Origin: Neptunomonas qingdaonensis
GTDB lineage: Bacteria > Pseudomonadota > Gammaproteobacteria > Pseudomonadales > Balneatricaceae
NCBI RefSeq assembly: GCF_900113275.1
Contig: NZ_FOOU01000005.1
Span: 186,001 to 250,000 of the forward strand
Reading direction: 5' to 3'
DNA length: 64,000 bases
Within the stretch, counting starts at the first letter, position 1, and each line of letters opens with the position of its first letter. The position numbers were made by a program, and so were the translations under genes. The notes beneath the pieces are model-generated. The model did not search any database, was not told the DNA's origin, and worked only from the letters and a program-made list of their open reading frames with translations. Positions 26,429 through 35,125 of this stretch are shown piece by piece.

Positions 26429-26992
26429 ACTTTACCCCTCCTTTTCGTGATCATCTTAATGCTTTAATTAGTAGGCTAAAAGTCATTGCATGCCGATCGT
26501 TAACCTCATCAATATAGCCAATAATCTTAACTACAATCAGATATTGTTTTTATCAGAAGTGCAAACTACGAGATCAGGTATGAGCTGGCAGGGGCTTCAG
26601 ACCATCGGGCCACCACTCATAATGGAAGGTGAGAGGTAGCAGCTTCAGGCTGTTTTTTTGGATAAAAAATGTTCTCAAAAAAATTTAAGAGAAGCTCATT
26701 TTAATTGCGTGTAACATTATTAATGTACATAAATATTAGCTTAGGAGAATTTTTTCTTGCGAGATATAAGATGTGCCAAAATATGATGGGCAAGGTGAAA
26801 TTAATAAAATAGCCTGCTTCTATTATTACTGCATTTAGTAGTCGACAGCGAAAAACCTGTTAGGTATTCAAAGCTTAAAAAGCTCAACAGCGTCATGTTA
26901 AGGTTTGGCGCCTTAAGTCAGGTAGAGAGCCGTAAAGGTACTAGGGAATTTCATATAATCAGTGCAACATTCATCATGGAAGCTTTATTCTA
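26429..26992. other. Long intergenic region upstream of Wzz-like gene
   Basis: About 560 bp, AT-rich in its second half, with no convincing open frame. A weak terminator-like hairpin (CAGC-TTCAG-GCTG then seven T) lies near 26640-26660, pointing plus. The unusual length before a single structural gene leaves room for a regulatory RNA or leader, but no specific element is supported. Confidence 0.4.
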
Positions 26993-28939
26993 ATGGAAAA
27001 TCAGAATCTACCCTACATTGAAGTGCTAACACATGGAGCTACAACACCACTTGCGGCTGAGCCCATATACCCGTGGTATTCTTCAAGGCGTTTTCGTATT
27101 TTTGTTACGACTTTTATTTTAGCTGCCATTATTGGTTTAATTTATGTTTTCTCACAGCCGGCTATTTATCAAACTAATGTTACCTTATTAACGGTCGCAC
27201 CTTCCCCAATAGACCAGCAAATTGAAGAGATTAATGTTCAGCATGTTGCCATTCAAGGTAATGTTTTAACCGGGCAGTCTCTTCTTACGTCAACCAGAGA
27301 GGCACTTTCCTCTCTTGAGAGTGACGACATTCCTGACACGATAAGCTTACGTAATATGCTTTCTGTGAGTTTAGTAGCAGAAACAAACTTGATTAAATTG
27401 GTTGCCGAGGGTGAAAACCCAGGTTTTTTGGCTCTGTTTCTCAACACCCTGATTGACCAATACGAAACCCAACGTCTGCAACAGATTCAAAAAGACACTG
27501 CTGAAACGACTAATGCTTTACAGCAACAATTTGAATTATTGGGTGAAAAGGTTGATCAAAAACGTAATCAGATTGATTCCTTTCGTAATCAACATAGTAT
27601 TTTATCGGCAGGCAGGGATGAGAACCAAGTTTCTGCACGACTCAATGGCCTGACAAGTGCTTTAAATACCGCCGAAGAAGCCGAGATCAATGCAAGAGCA
27701 AGATTAGCGGCGGTAAAACAAGCCATTAGTAGCGGGCTGCCGGTTGTACCAGATGCCGATAAAAGAAGTTTGGCTAACTTGGAAAAAAGAGCCCAGGAAC
27801 TAAGTGAGCAGTTAACTGAGCTTGATCGACGTTATACCCGTCAATATATGGCATTACAACCCAATTTAAGAGTGGTACCTGAACAGTTAAATAAATTGAA
27901 ACAAGAAATTCTTCAACAAAAAATTGGTGGCCAAAATATAGTATTAAGTGAAGCTGAGCAAGATTACGCTGCAGCACATCAAGCAGCTATTGAACTAAGG
28001 CAGGAGATTGAGCAGTATAAACAAATTGCTACTGAATTTACCCGGCGCTTTTTTGAGCATGAAGCGCTTGTTGAAGATTTAACACAGCTAGAAGAGAGTT
28101 ATCGTGCAATACAAAGCCGCCTTACTCAAATAGCCGTCATTCAACGTGAAAAATACCCACAGTTTCAAGTGATAGAACCCGCGTTCAAACCCAATTCGCC
28201 AATACGCCCTGACTATTATCAAAATACAGGTATTGTACTTGCTGTATCATTATTACTTGGCTTGCTGGCTATTTGGTTATTTGAGTTTTTAAAAAGTGAC
28301 AATGGTGCAGGAAATCCTGCGTTTGCAAGTTGGTCCCGTATTCGCAGTAATGAGCCGAGCTTAAACATTCGCCAGGATACTGTCGATAAACTTGAAAACA
28401 GAAACAGCAGGTCGATCACTCAGGCGATTACTCAAGAAGGTGTCAGAGAGCTAACGTTAAACGAGTTGCAAAGGCTGCTAGACGCCAGTAGCTCAAAGGG
28501 ACAGCTTGTGATAACTGCCCTGCTCCAAGGATTGTCACTGAGTGAAATATGTAATTTATCAACTACTGAAATAAATACCGCTGACAGTCACTTTGATGTA
28601 CCTGGCTCGCCAAGTAGGCAGTTGCCTATTTCAAAAAAGCTGGCAGAGCTCATGAACAATAATATCGATGTTGATATTACTCAAAGCGAAGCTATCTCAC
28701 TGATTAACTGCGCAGCTTTTGACGCACAAATTATAGACAGTGATTGCATTTCGGCGGAGTCTGTTCGTTATACTTATATAAACTTCTTAATCCGCCAAGG
28801 TATAACATTGGTCGATTTAGAAAATGTCATAGGTGCATTGCCTGCTCAAGTCATTTCCGAATATATGCAACTTGCAGATAAAAGCGCACGGAAAAATATC
28901 ACTGAGATCAACCTTGTCTATCCACTGTTGGCAAGTTAG
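26993..28939 (+). CDS. Wzz/GumC-like membrane protein with recombinase-like tail
   Basis: 648 residues. A short cytosolic N-terminus leads to TM1 (about 34-54, FVTTFILAAIIGLIYVFS). A periplasmic Wzz-type beta domain follows (about 55-155), then long coiled coils (about 155-410), and TM2 (about 409-430, GIVLAVSLLLGLLAIWLFEF) preceded by the Pro-rich PNSPIRPDY signature of polysaccharide co-polymerases. The cytosolic tail (430-648) is not a BY-kinase. Residues about 468-640 read like a tyrosine recombinase catalytic domain: LTLNELQRLLDASSSKG, ALLQGLSLSEICNL, SAESVRYTYINFLIRQG, ISEYMQLADKSAR. The first catalytic Arg is Ser515 and the His of HxxR is Glu589; Arg592 and Tyr624 remain. No polysaccharide genes adjoin it. 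Likely a non-catalytic DNA-binding or scaffold domain on a membrane anchor. Confidence 0.8.
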   Translation: MENQNLPYIEVLTHGATTPLAAEPIYPWYSSRRFRIFVTTFILAAIIGLIYVFSQPAIYQTNVTLLTVAPSPIDQQIEEINVQHVAIQGNVLTGQSLLTSTREALSSLESDDIPDTISLRNMLSVSLVAETNLIKLVAEGENPGFLALFLNTLIDQYETQRLQQIQKDTAETTNALQQQFELLGEKVDQKRNQIDSFRNQHSILSAGRDENQVSARLNGLTSALNTAEEAEINARARLAAVKQAISSGLPVVPDADKRSLANLEKRAQELSEQLTELDRRYTRQYMALQPNLRVVPEQLNKLKQEILQQKIGGQNIVLSEAEQDYAAAHQAAIELRQEIEQYKQIATEFTRRFFEHEALVEDLTQLEESYRAIQSRLTQIAVIQREKYPQFQVIEPAFKPNSPIRPDYYQNTGIVLAVSLLLGLLAIWLFEFLKSDNGAGNPAFASWSRIRSNEPSLNIRQDTVDKLENRNSRSITQAITQEGVRELTLNELQRLLDASSSKGQLVITALLQGLSLSEICNLSTTEINTADSHFDVPGSPSRQLPISKKLAELMNNNIDVDITQSEAISLINCAAFDAQIIDSDCISAESVRYTYINFLIRQGITLVDLENVIGALPAQVISEYMQLADKSARKNITEINLVYPLLAS

Positions 28940-29020
28940 ATGTTGTATTCTTATCTGGATTTTGCAAAAAAAATGCACCTGACATTTATATGAAGCACAT
29001 TCAACACAGAGGGCGTCATT

Positions 29021-29353
29021 ATGCTTATTACCTTTTCATGCCCTGGCTGCGCGAACATAACCATGTTCGGCGATCAGGCGGTCACCCTTCTTAAATTAAT
29101 GGGGCACAGTGGCCATGTGCCCGGCACCCTGTTAGCAGTAGATATCCCGGCTTCATTGAAACGACTTGAGGACGCACTCGCAGAGAACAAACATCTGGCT
29201 GAACTGCAAGATTCCGAGCAAACTGATGACGACGAACCGCCAGTAAGCCTCTCCAAACGTGCCTTGCCAATTATTGAATTACTAAAGTCAGCGAAAACGA
29301 ACGCATCTAACGTGATGTGGGACATCAGCAGCAAATACAACACCGGCATATGA
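29021..29353 (+). CDS. DUF1840 family protein
   Basis: A 110-residue DUF1840 protein: N-terminal FSCPGCANITMFGDQAVTLLKLMGHSGHVPGTLLA, an acidic linker DDDEPPVSLSKRALPIIELLKSA, and the NVMWD end. This is the complete family layout (usual length about 105-115). Such proteins are small, cytosolic and uncharacterised. AGAGGG lies upstream of the ATG. The CPGC pair near residue 8 is less common in the family and could bind metal. It is isolated between the Wzz-like gene and a convergent small gene. Confidence 0.82.
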   Translation: MLITFSCPGCANITMFGDQAVTLLKLMGHSGHVPGTLLAVDIPASLKRLEDALAENKHLAELQDSEQTDDDEPPVSLSKRALPIIELLKSAKTNASNVMWDISSKYNTGI

Positions 29354-29436
29354 CGACCAATCGGGCTGAAATGCCTGTCCAAGGGTTAAGCGGCATATCT
29401 ATCTGATGTGAACTGCGGAGGGACCTGCATTTAATT

Positions 29437-29712
29437 TTATTCGGTTGGTCCGGGTTTACGTGTTTTGCGTGACTTCTTGACAGTTATTATTGGACCGCTG
29501 TTTTCCCGAGGTGCCATGCGCTTAGTGTCTACCGCTGTTTTTGAGCTGCCAAACTCTATACCTTGCCTGAGCAACTTCGCCTGTTCTATTGCACTAAACC
29601 CATCAGCCTGTTTAATCCGGATTGTGGTTGGCTCATTGAAAGAACCCTCTTCTACGATAACCGTAAACCCAGACTCATGGATTACATAATTAGACTCTTT
29701 TTTCCATTCCAA
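29437..29712 (-). CDS. Small hypothetical protein (91 aa)
   Basis: 91 residues. The N-terminal half MEWKKESNYVIHESGFTVIVEEGSFNEPTTIRI is beta-rich and ordered. The C-terminus (PRENSGPIITVKKSRKTRKPGP) is basic and probably disordered, which hints at nucleic-acid or ribosome contact. TTTACGTTGGA lies just before the ATG. No named family is recognised. It has normal codon usage and converges on the DUF1840 gene, so it is probably real. Confidence 0.55.
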   Translation of the reverse strand: MEWKKESNYVIHESGFTVIVEEGSFNEPTTIRIKQADGFSAIEQAKLLRQGIEFGSSKTAVDTKRMAPRENSGPIITVKKSRKTRKPGPTE

Positions 29713-29822
29713 CGTAAAAAACCTTCATTAATGTGATTCATACATATAAAGATGTTGCACCTTACTTACTCCAAATGGATAAACTTATCTGGTAATCAGA
29801 CCAGTGACTTCCTTTTTTAAAA

Positions 29823-29922
29823 TCGAAGCAACAGCTCTCTGATATCATAACATGTTAGAAAGCACTGTACGTTATTGGCTATAGATGTCGATGATGCCTG
29901 GGAAATGGCAGAAAAATTCTGA
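29823..29922 (+). pseudogene. C-terminal scrap of a tyrosine integrase
   Basis: Conceptual translation with shifts gives HNMLESTVRY...IDVDDAWEMAEKF then stop. This resembles the end of short tyrosine integrases (GHTKLESTVRYLGIDVDDALEMAE). The catalytic Tyr of STVRY is retained but the frame is broken (TAG after RYWL). The same segment occurs at 51133-51245. It is a degraded mobile-element remnant. Confidence 0.6.
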
Positions 29923-30081
29923 GGTATACAGGTGCGACCGATACCCTTGCAGGTTAGAGTAGTAGAAACTAGTCGCTTTAATAATTATACCAGTCTTGCT
30001 TGACTCGCAGTTTGCCTGCTAAGCAAGCTTAGGATTTTACGAGAGCATAATGATCGCCCTTAAGATACCAGCAGCAGATAA

Positions 30082-30453
30082 ATGACGAAACAAGATACAA
30101 CTCAACTCAAGGTATATTACGACGCTGCCTGTCCACTCTGTCGGCGTGAGCGCCAACGCTATGAGTCATGGCAAAAAACGGCTGAGGGTGTGATTTGGCT
30201 CGATGTAAATACTCACCATGAGCACTTGCTTGCACGTGGCGTAGTGCCTCGTGACGCAATATTGTCGCTGCACGTTGAAGATGCAAGCGGCCAATTTCAT
30301 AACGGTATTGATGCCTATGTGCTGTTAATGCATAGAGTACCGCGCTTACGCCCGCTAGGGTGGTTAATTGGACTGCCAATCCTCAAACCCATCCTGACCT
30401 ACCTATACAATTTTTCGGTTCGCCGCAGACTAGCTCTAGACGGACGACTTTAG
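30082..30453 (+). CDS. DCC-family thiol-disulfide oxidoreductase (DUF393)
   Basis: 123 residues, the usual length. VYYDAACPLCRRERQRYE contains the DxxCPxC motif that names the family (YDAACPLC, with Asp at residue 14), a thioredoxin-like active site. The C-terminal LRPLGWLIGLPILKPILTYLYNFSVRRR contains the family's amphipathic/hydrophobic helix and the arginine-rich end. The redox partner is unknown. It is followed after 73 bp by a small lipoprotein gene on the same strand, possibly co-transcribed. Confidence 0.85.
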   Translation: MTKQDTTQLKVYYDAACPLCRRERQRYESWQKTAEGVIWLDVNTHHEHLLARGVVPRDAILSLHVEDASGQFHNGIDAYVLLMHRVPRLRPLGWLIGLPILKPILTYLYNFSVRRRLALDGRL

Positions 30454-30526
30454 GTTATGCATGAAAATGGCGTAAGCTCACTTCTTTTATTACTACCATC
30501 ACTGGCTAACTGCAGAGGTCGGCGCA

Positions 30527-30874
30527 ATGAGACATTACCGGAAACCTATTACCTCTTTGCTGCCAGTGCTTCTTACCGCGCTCATCCTTGTGGGCTGTGG
30601 CAATGTTGAGAAGCCTAAGCAAGTGTCTTTAGCGATGCTAACAGAGAGTGCTGCCAGCTTCGATAACACTGATGTGATTACCCGGGGCATAGTTCGTCGC
30701 TTCGAGGCACCGCTACACTACTGGATAGAGGACGAAGATTTGAATCGTGTCGAGGTATTTCCACACGAGAGAGTGGCTCTTTTTTTGGGCGAAACTGTAT
30801 TAGTGGAGGGCCACTTCCGATTCTCGTACACTGAAGGACGGCGGCTTACGCTGACTAAGATCAAGCGGGAATGA
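30527..30874 (+). CDS. Small lipoprotein with OB-fold-like domain
   Basis: 115 residues. Signal peptide with lipobox: PVLLTALILVGCG (Cys about residue 24), so lipidated and exported. The mature part (about 90 residues) is beta-rich: DVITRGIVRRFEAPLHYWIEDEDLNRVEVFPHERVALFLGETVLVEGHF. The pattern 'V...G.V......YW..D.....V.V......L..G..V.V.G' suggests an OB-fold like small nucleic-acid/metal-binding lipoproteins; this is inference from the strand pattern. GAGG lies upstream of the ATG. Function unknown. Confidence 0.65.
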   Translation: MRHYRKPITSLLPVLLTALILVGCGNVEKPKQVSLAMLTESAASFDNTDVITRGIVRRFEAPLHYWIEDEDLNRVEVFPHERVALFLGETVLVEGHFRFSYTEGRRLTLTKIKRE

Positions 30875-30972
30875 AGATAAAACAGGCAAGGCTGTTTGCT
30901 ACGTCAAAGCACAGAACTATGGTGAGTTTGTGTACTTTGAAACAGCTTGAACAGAACTAAGCCTGTCGCGGC

Positions 30973-31635
30973 CTATTCAAAGCGCCATTCATCTGAAAGG
31001 CCGGGAATCTTAGCAAGAGTTGTATGCCCGCTAGTGGTGGAGTGCTCCGCTTGTTTCACTAAACGTTGCATAAATATCTGCCAGACATTAGCGACCGGAA
31101 TACTGTTATCCAGTCGATCGAGTAATTCGATTGAATCTCCACGGCGCAGCTGTCCGGTTTCTAATACCCGGTAGTACCACCCTGAGATCGCTTCTGACAT
31201 GATCACGGAGGCGATATGTGCATTGCCATATTTATGATTCACTTTCCAACAGGGACGACGTGGCTGAGACACCTGAACGATGGCACTGCCAAGCCGAAAG
31301 GTATCACCGATATGTACGTCGGTATCCAGTAGACCCTGTGTCGATATATTTTCACCAATAGAGCCGGGCTGAAAACTCACACTCAGATGAGGCAAGGCCT
31401 GCTGCAGCACCGCGTAATTTTCTGCCGGGTAATGATAAATCGCTTTTTCCGGGCCACCGTGTACCCGTTTATCCACCTGAATATCGCCATTCAGTCCTAA
31501 CTCACCGACCTGATGGGTTTTGTCCGAGGGCATTTTAAAAATCCCCGTGGCCGTATTCCCCGGGCCTATGGTCGATAGCTCGCCGATATAAAGGCCCTCA
31601 ACCGAGGCGCTGTGCTGCTTTTTCTCGCTATCCAT
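30973..31635 (-). CDS. yiiM: MOSC domain protein (YiiM-like)
   Basis: 220 residues. MOSC core: GELGLNGDIQVDKRVHGGPEKAIYHYP (His/Gly segment near 47-73), PGSIGENISTQGL, GDTFRLGSAIVQVSQPRRPCWKVN with the molybdenum-cofactor Cys in RPCWK. A YiiM-type C-terminal helix (LVKQAEHSTTSGHTTLAKIPGLSDEWRFE) follows. YiiM reduces N-hydroxylated bases such as 6-N-hydroxylaminopurine, detoxifying base analogues. GGGGGATACATT precedes the ATG. It is a stand-alone gene. Confidence 0.88.
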   Translation of the reverse strand: MDSEKKQHSASVEGLYIGELSTIGPGNTATGIFKMPSDKTHQVGELGLNGDIQVDKRVHGGPEKAIYHYPAENYAVLQQALPHLSVSFQPGSIGENISTQGLLDTDVHIGDTFRLGSAIVQVSQPRRPCWKVNHKYGNAHIASVIMSEAISGWYYRVLETGQLRRGDSIELLDRLDNSIPVANVWQIFMQRLVKQAEHSTTSGHTTLAKIPGLSDEWRFE

Positions 31636-31722
31636 AATGTATCCCCCCCTGTTACGTCAGGTAATCAGTTTAAAGTCGTGTGGTTGAAATAACCAGCTTA
31701 ACCGGCCTGAATAAACAAGGGA

Positions 31723-31739
31723 CTTGCCGCCTAATTAGG
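31723..31739 (+). repeat. 17-bp direct repeat, left copy
   Basis: CTTGCCGCCTAATTAGG. A 16/17 match lies at 33584-33600 in the same orientation. The pair brackets the GC-rich gene 31797-33116. Confidence 0.5.
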
Positions 31740-31796
31740 ATGCCATTTCCTGAAAATAGGGTAACACTTATGTAAGTGCAAAGGATCTGGAGTGGA

Positions 31797-33116
31797 TCAA
31801 GTCCTCGGATTCGCTTCGAGCGCATCGATGCGATCCTGAAGCGACTTGATCGTACGATGCTGATCCAGCATGTAAAGCGTCAACTCCTCGATCTTCTCGA
31901 GTAGCTGCATCTGAAAGCGGCCGAGGTCGACGCCTTCGCGCTGGACCTGCGCGGCACCCGGCAAGCGCGGCAGCTTCTTCTCACGAGTCACGAAGTCACG
32001 AAGTTCCTCTGGCGACATCAACGCATAGTCCGCTTCCAGCACATAGTCGGGAACGTCGAGCAGGGTTCCGGCTGCGACAAAGCTGGCGGCCGCGACTTCG
32101 CCCTTTGCGGTGATCTCACCGGTCTCGCCGTCCAGATGAATGGTGGCCTGGCCGACGCTTCCTCCGCCGACCAGGATGCGAGCGGGCTTGGCGTCGAGCC
32201 GAATCCGGTTTTCCTGGGTCGCCGAGCGCAGGAGCATCCTGCCGTCAGCACCGCCGCCGCCCGCGCGCACCTCGGCCGACGACCCGCGCAGCTGAATTCG
32301 CGAGTACTTGTCGGCACCGCCGCGCACGTAGACCTCGCCGTCACGCGAGTTGCCGACCTCGGCTCCGCCGCCCCCGCCTACGGTGAGCCTGGCGTTGAAA
32401 CCGTCGAGGCGGATCGAAGCCTTACTCAAGGCTGATGAGATACCCGAGACATGGCTGGGAAACAGTGCCAGATCGCCGTTAACGCCATTCGCGCCAAGCC
32501 GGACGTCGCCGCTGTCACCATTGATGTGCACGGTGGCGCCAGCCAGCGTCTTGTTGTCGCCGTCGCTGCGGAACATGACCAGGTCGCCGTCGGCGCCGTT
32601 GCCACCCATCCAGGCATTGGCGCCGTCGGCGTCGAGGCGAATGCGATCGCTGCCGCGTTTGGAGCGCAGCACCAAATCGCCATCGACGCCATTGCCGCCG
32701 GCAAAGATATTGCCGCCATCATCGATTTGCACGCTACGCATCAGGCTGGTGTCGACCTGGCTCAGCATTACTACGTCGGACAACTTGGCGTGGCCAAATC
32801 CGGAGGCACGCGAGAACACGATCTCGTTCTGGCCACTGACGTTAAAGATTCCACCCGAGACCACCTGTTGCACCGTCGAGAAGCCATGGATATCGGCTGA
32901 CGATTTGTACGAATAGACCAGCGTGCCGTTGATGTGCACGCGCAGCTTCAGCGTATCGTCGTCACCCTTGATGCCGCCGATGTTGAATGACAGAATGCAG
33001 CGCGATCCGCCATGAAAACCATCGGGAAGGTTTATCTGAAATGTATGTGTCACCAATGCCGCTCCGAAACCAAAGCTGCCTGATTTGATGATCGTGTAAT
33101 CGGCGATTCTGGACAT
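31797..33116 (-). CDS. Repetitive beta-roll/tail-fibre-like protein, GC-rich
   Basis: 439 residues. Residues about 1-125 form a beta-sandwich-like head (HTFQINLPDGFHGGSRCILSF...). About 125-345 consist of imperfect 20-30-residue repeats built on GGNGxxGDLxLR / RIRLDxxxAxxxVGGxG, a head-repeat beta-solenoid pattern. The end DYVLEADYALMSPEELRDFVTREKKLPRLPGAAQV...GRFQMQLLEKIEELTLYMLDQHRTIKSLQDRIDALEAN is the conserved trimeric coiled-coil tail seen in tail-fibre/adhesin-like proteins. Base composition is much more GC-rich than the flanks, and GGGAGGTCAAG is a strong ribosome-binding site. Lack of a signal peptide argues against a classical adhesin. Likely horizontally acquired; function unknown. 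Confidence 0.75.
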   Translation of the reverse strand: MSRIADYTIIKSGSFGFGAALVTHTFQINLPDGFHGGSRCILSFNIGGIKGDDDTLKLRVHINGTLVYSYKSSADIHGFSTVQQVVSGGIFNVSGQNEIVFSRASGFGHAKLSDVVMLSQVDTSLMRSVQIDDGGNIFAGGNGVDGDLVLRSKRGSDRIRLDADGANAWMGGNGADGDLVMFRSDGDNKTLAGATVHINGDSGDVRLGANGVNGDLALFPSHVSGISSALSKASIRLDGFNARLTVGGGGGAEVGNSRDGEVYVRGGADKYSRIQLRGSSAEVRAGGGGADGRMLLRSATQENRIRLDAKPARILVGGGSVGQATIHLDGETGEITAKGEVAAASFVAAGTLLDVPDYVLEADYALMSPEELRDFVTREKKLPRLPGAAQVQREGVDLGRFQMQLLEKIEELTLYMLDQHRTIKSLQDRIDALEANPRT

Positions 33117-33583
33117 CTTGACCTCCCGTTGCTAATAGCAAATGTAAACAGTTGTTTTCACTATCAGCGACTTTATCGTCAGTAGTGGAATAACAAACAC
33201 TTTTTAGTTCCAGCTACCTAACAACTTCTGCTTATCTCATATGAATGCTTTACAGCAGATATCAAGCCTTAAAATCTTAGCTAAAATTAACATTCACGCT
33301 TCTTATGTAGAAAAAATAATACAAGTTATATGCCATTTACCAATTAATTGATTTTTAATAACTATATTTTTGAAGCCGAAGAAATCGGGTTAAAAACTAC
33401 CCACTAACTGAATGATACTGAGTAGTATCTTTTTATAATGAAGCAGAGTTTCTAATCTATACGCAGGATTCAGGGGGTGGGTTGTTTTATCTCATTCAGG
33501 GAGAACTTTTGACCCATTACAAAGCAGACGTTGGGGACGGAGTAACTATAAACAAAATTTCAGCTAAGCGGAGCGCGTCCTTG
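33117..33583. other. Intergenic region, no gene recognised
   Basis: About 470 bp of AT-rich sequence between the GC-rich gene and the SRPBCC gene. No open frame with a ribosome-binding site and no clear hairpin were found. The sharp drop in GC at 33116 marks one edge of the foreign gene. Confidence 0.45.
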
Positions 33584-33600
33584 CTTGTCGCCTAATTAGG
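33584..33600 (+). repeat. 17-bp direct repeat, right copy
   Basis: CTTGTCGCCTAATTAGG. It overlaps the stop codon of the 33596-34009 gene and contains the palindrome CGCCTAATTAGGCG (33590-33603). Confidence 0.5.
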
Positions 33601-34009
33601 CGCCTTTATTTTCAACATGCGCTTTAAAATTATTCAGGATGCCCAGCCAACCTTGACGTTGCTGCTGCGCAGAATTCTCATCTTCAGCATCAAATGTTTC
33701 GATCACTTTTGTGCGGTTTTCAGATTCTATAAATTCCACTATAACCTTGCGGTCATCTTCTAACTTGTAATGAATAGTCTTATACGGGTCTATTGCGGTG
33801 AACTCTCCTTCAAAATCGAATCCCACCGAACCATCTTTTGCTTCCATTCGATAGTTAAATCTACCACCTACGACAAGATTAAGTTTTGCTGAAGGACAGC
33901 ACCATTCATCTGTTGAAAAGTTCCAATCTATAATATCTTCTGGTGTTACCCACGCATTCCAAACATCATGTATTGTCGCATCTATTTCTGTTTGAATTGA
34001 GATTTTCAT
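33596..34009 (-). CDS. SRPBCC/AHSA1-family protein
   Basis: 137 residues of START-like fold: IQTEIDATIHDVWNAWVTPEDIIDWNF at the N-terminus, GGRFNYRMEAKDGSVGFDFEGEFTAIDPYKTIHYKLEDDRKVIVEF in the middle, and QRQGWLGILNNFKAHVE as the long C-terminal helix. This is the SRPBCC 'activator of Hsp90 ATPase homologue 1-like' pattern. These cytosolic proteins bind hydrophobic ligands in a deep cavity; bacterial members have no defined role. ATAGGAGCAGAC precedes the ATG. Confidence 0.85.
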   Translation of the reverse strand: MKISIQTEIDATIHDVWNAWVTPEDIIDWNFSTDEWCCPSAKLNLVVGGRFNYRMEAKDGSVGFDFEGEFTAIDPYKTIHYKLEDDRKVIVEFIESENRTKVIETFDAEDENSAQQQRQGWLGILNNFKAHVENKGA

Positions 34010-34102
34010 GTCTGCTCCTATCTCTGATTCTGAGACAATTAAGGCCTTGCTTCAGGGGATTTTTTTTTGCGACGAGAGCGAAGCAATTAGTAAAGCGCAC
34101 CG

Positions 34103-34897
34103 TTAGCGGTATCTCACCGAAGAACTGCCCTTAGTGCTGATAGCTCTCTCGGCTGGCTCGCAATATACCTTCGCTGATGAGGCTCCGGTGATGGTGCCAG
34201 TGGCGGATTGAGAAGCACAAATTGAGAGTGAAACAGCTCCGGATATTTCGATAGATGCGTTCTTCACTTTCAGATTTCGAAGGTTAACAGCGCCTGCTCC
34301 TGACGCCTCTAGTTGTAAAGAAGCCGCACTGCCAGCCCCTGAAATAGTTCCTGCTCCGCTACGCTGAATGTGAATGCTCTGCTCGGTAGCAACATCAAGT
34401 TTGGTATTACCTGCGCCGCTTACCTTGAGAGATAACCCCGATGGGAAGTAACCAGTGACTTCAGCATTTCCGGCTCCGGATAAACGTACTTTTTCCAGTG
34501 ATGTGGCCAAAACAACAATGTCATAGGACGATTCGCCGTTGCCCGGTCCGCTAATTTGTAAGCCAGCGTCGCGAACAGTCGGTTCATTTTTAGCTAAATA
34601 GTTAGAATCACCCGTGATTGTTACGGAATTTTCAGAACCCAACTTAGCAATCAGGTTGTAAGTTCCGGATACGGATAGTGTGGAATAGTTTTGCAGTTTG
34701 AATTTCTTCGTTACTGGAACGCCACGTGGCATGGCGGCTGATTGACCGGAACAATTAACGCTAGCGTAACTGCCTGCAGAAGAAGCTACGGCTGATCCAT
34801 TTCCAGAGCAGCTAACACTTACACTGTTGTCAGCCAATGACACGCCTGGGGCCAGAAGTAGCATTGTTGTGAAAAGTACTGTTGGTGAAAATTTCAT
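34103..34897 (-). CDS. Secreted GIN-domain (DUF2807) protein
   Basis: 264 residues from MKFSPTVLFTTMLLLAPGVSLADN, a type I signal with cleavage after SLA/DN. Residues about 70-240 carry the DUF2807 'GIN' domain, a beta-solenoid of repeated S-G-A-G-N turns (VRLSGAGNAEVTGYFPSGLSLKVSGAGNTKLDV). CSGNG and NCSGQS in the N-terminal part may form a disulfide. ATG 34897 has AAAGG upstream; an earlier in-frame ATG at 34924 would precede the signal peptide. Typical of envelope or outer-surface proteins of unknown function. Confidence 0.8.
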   Translation of the reverse strand: MKFSPTVLFTTMLLLAPGVSLADNSVSVSCSGNGSAVASSAGSYASVNCSGQSAAMPRGVPVTKKFKLQNYSTLSVSGTYNLIAKLGSENSVTITGDSNYLAKNEPTVRDAGLQISGPGNGESSYDIVVLATSLEKVRLSGAGNAEVTGYFPSGLSLKVSGAGNTKLDVATEQSIHIQRSGAGTISGAGSAASLQLEASGAGAVNLRNLKVKNASIEISGAVSLSICASQSATGTITGASSAKVYCEPAERAISTKGSSSVRYR

Positions 34898-35125
34898 GGG
34901 GAACCTTTGCCTTTGCAAGTGCACTGTAACGCTTTGCGTAAGCGAGGGGCGTTTAATACCCGTCCGGGTTTACGCGATTGTTACTTGGTGAGCCTTCTCC
35001 CCCATCCACCGCAGCCGCGGTAATCCGAAAGACAATCAAACCAAAAAGAGAAGACCCATTAATTTCTACAATAGCACTCATCGCCATTATTATGGAATCG
35101 ATTTAGATGCCCGTGAGTGCAGAAA

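Noticed and set aside
35011-35024. A stretch reading GCAGCCGCGGTAAT, like the 530 loop of 16S rRNA
   Set aside because: Only about 14 bases match; the sequence on both sides has no rRNA similarity. Chance.
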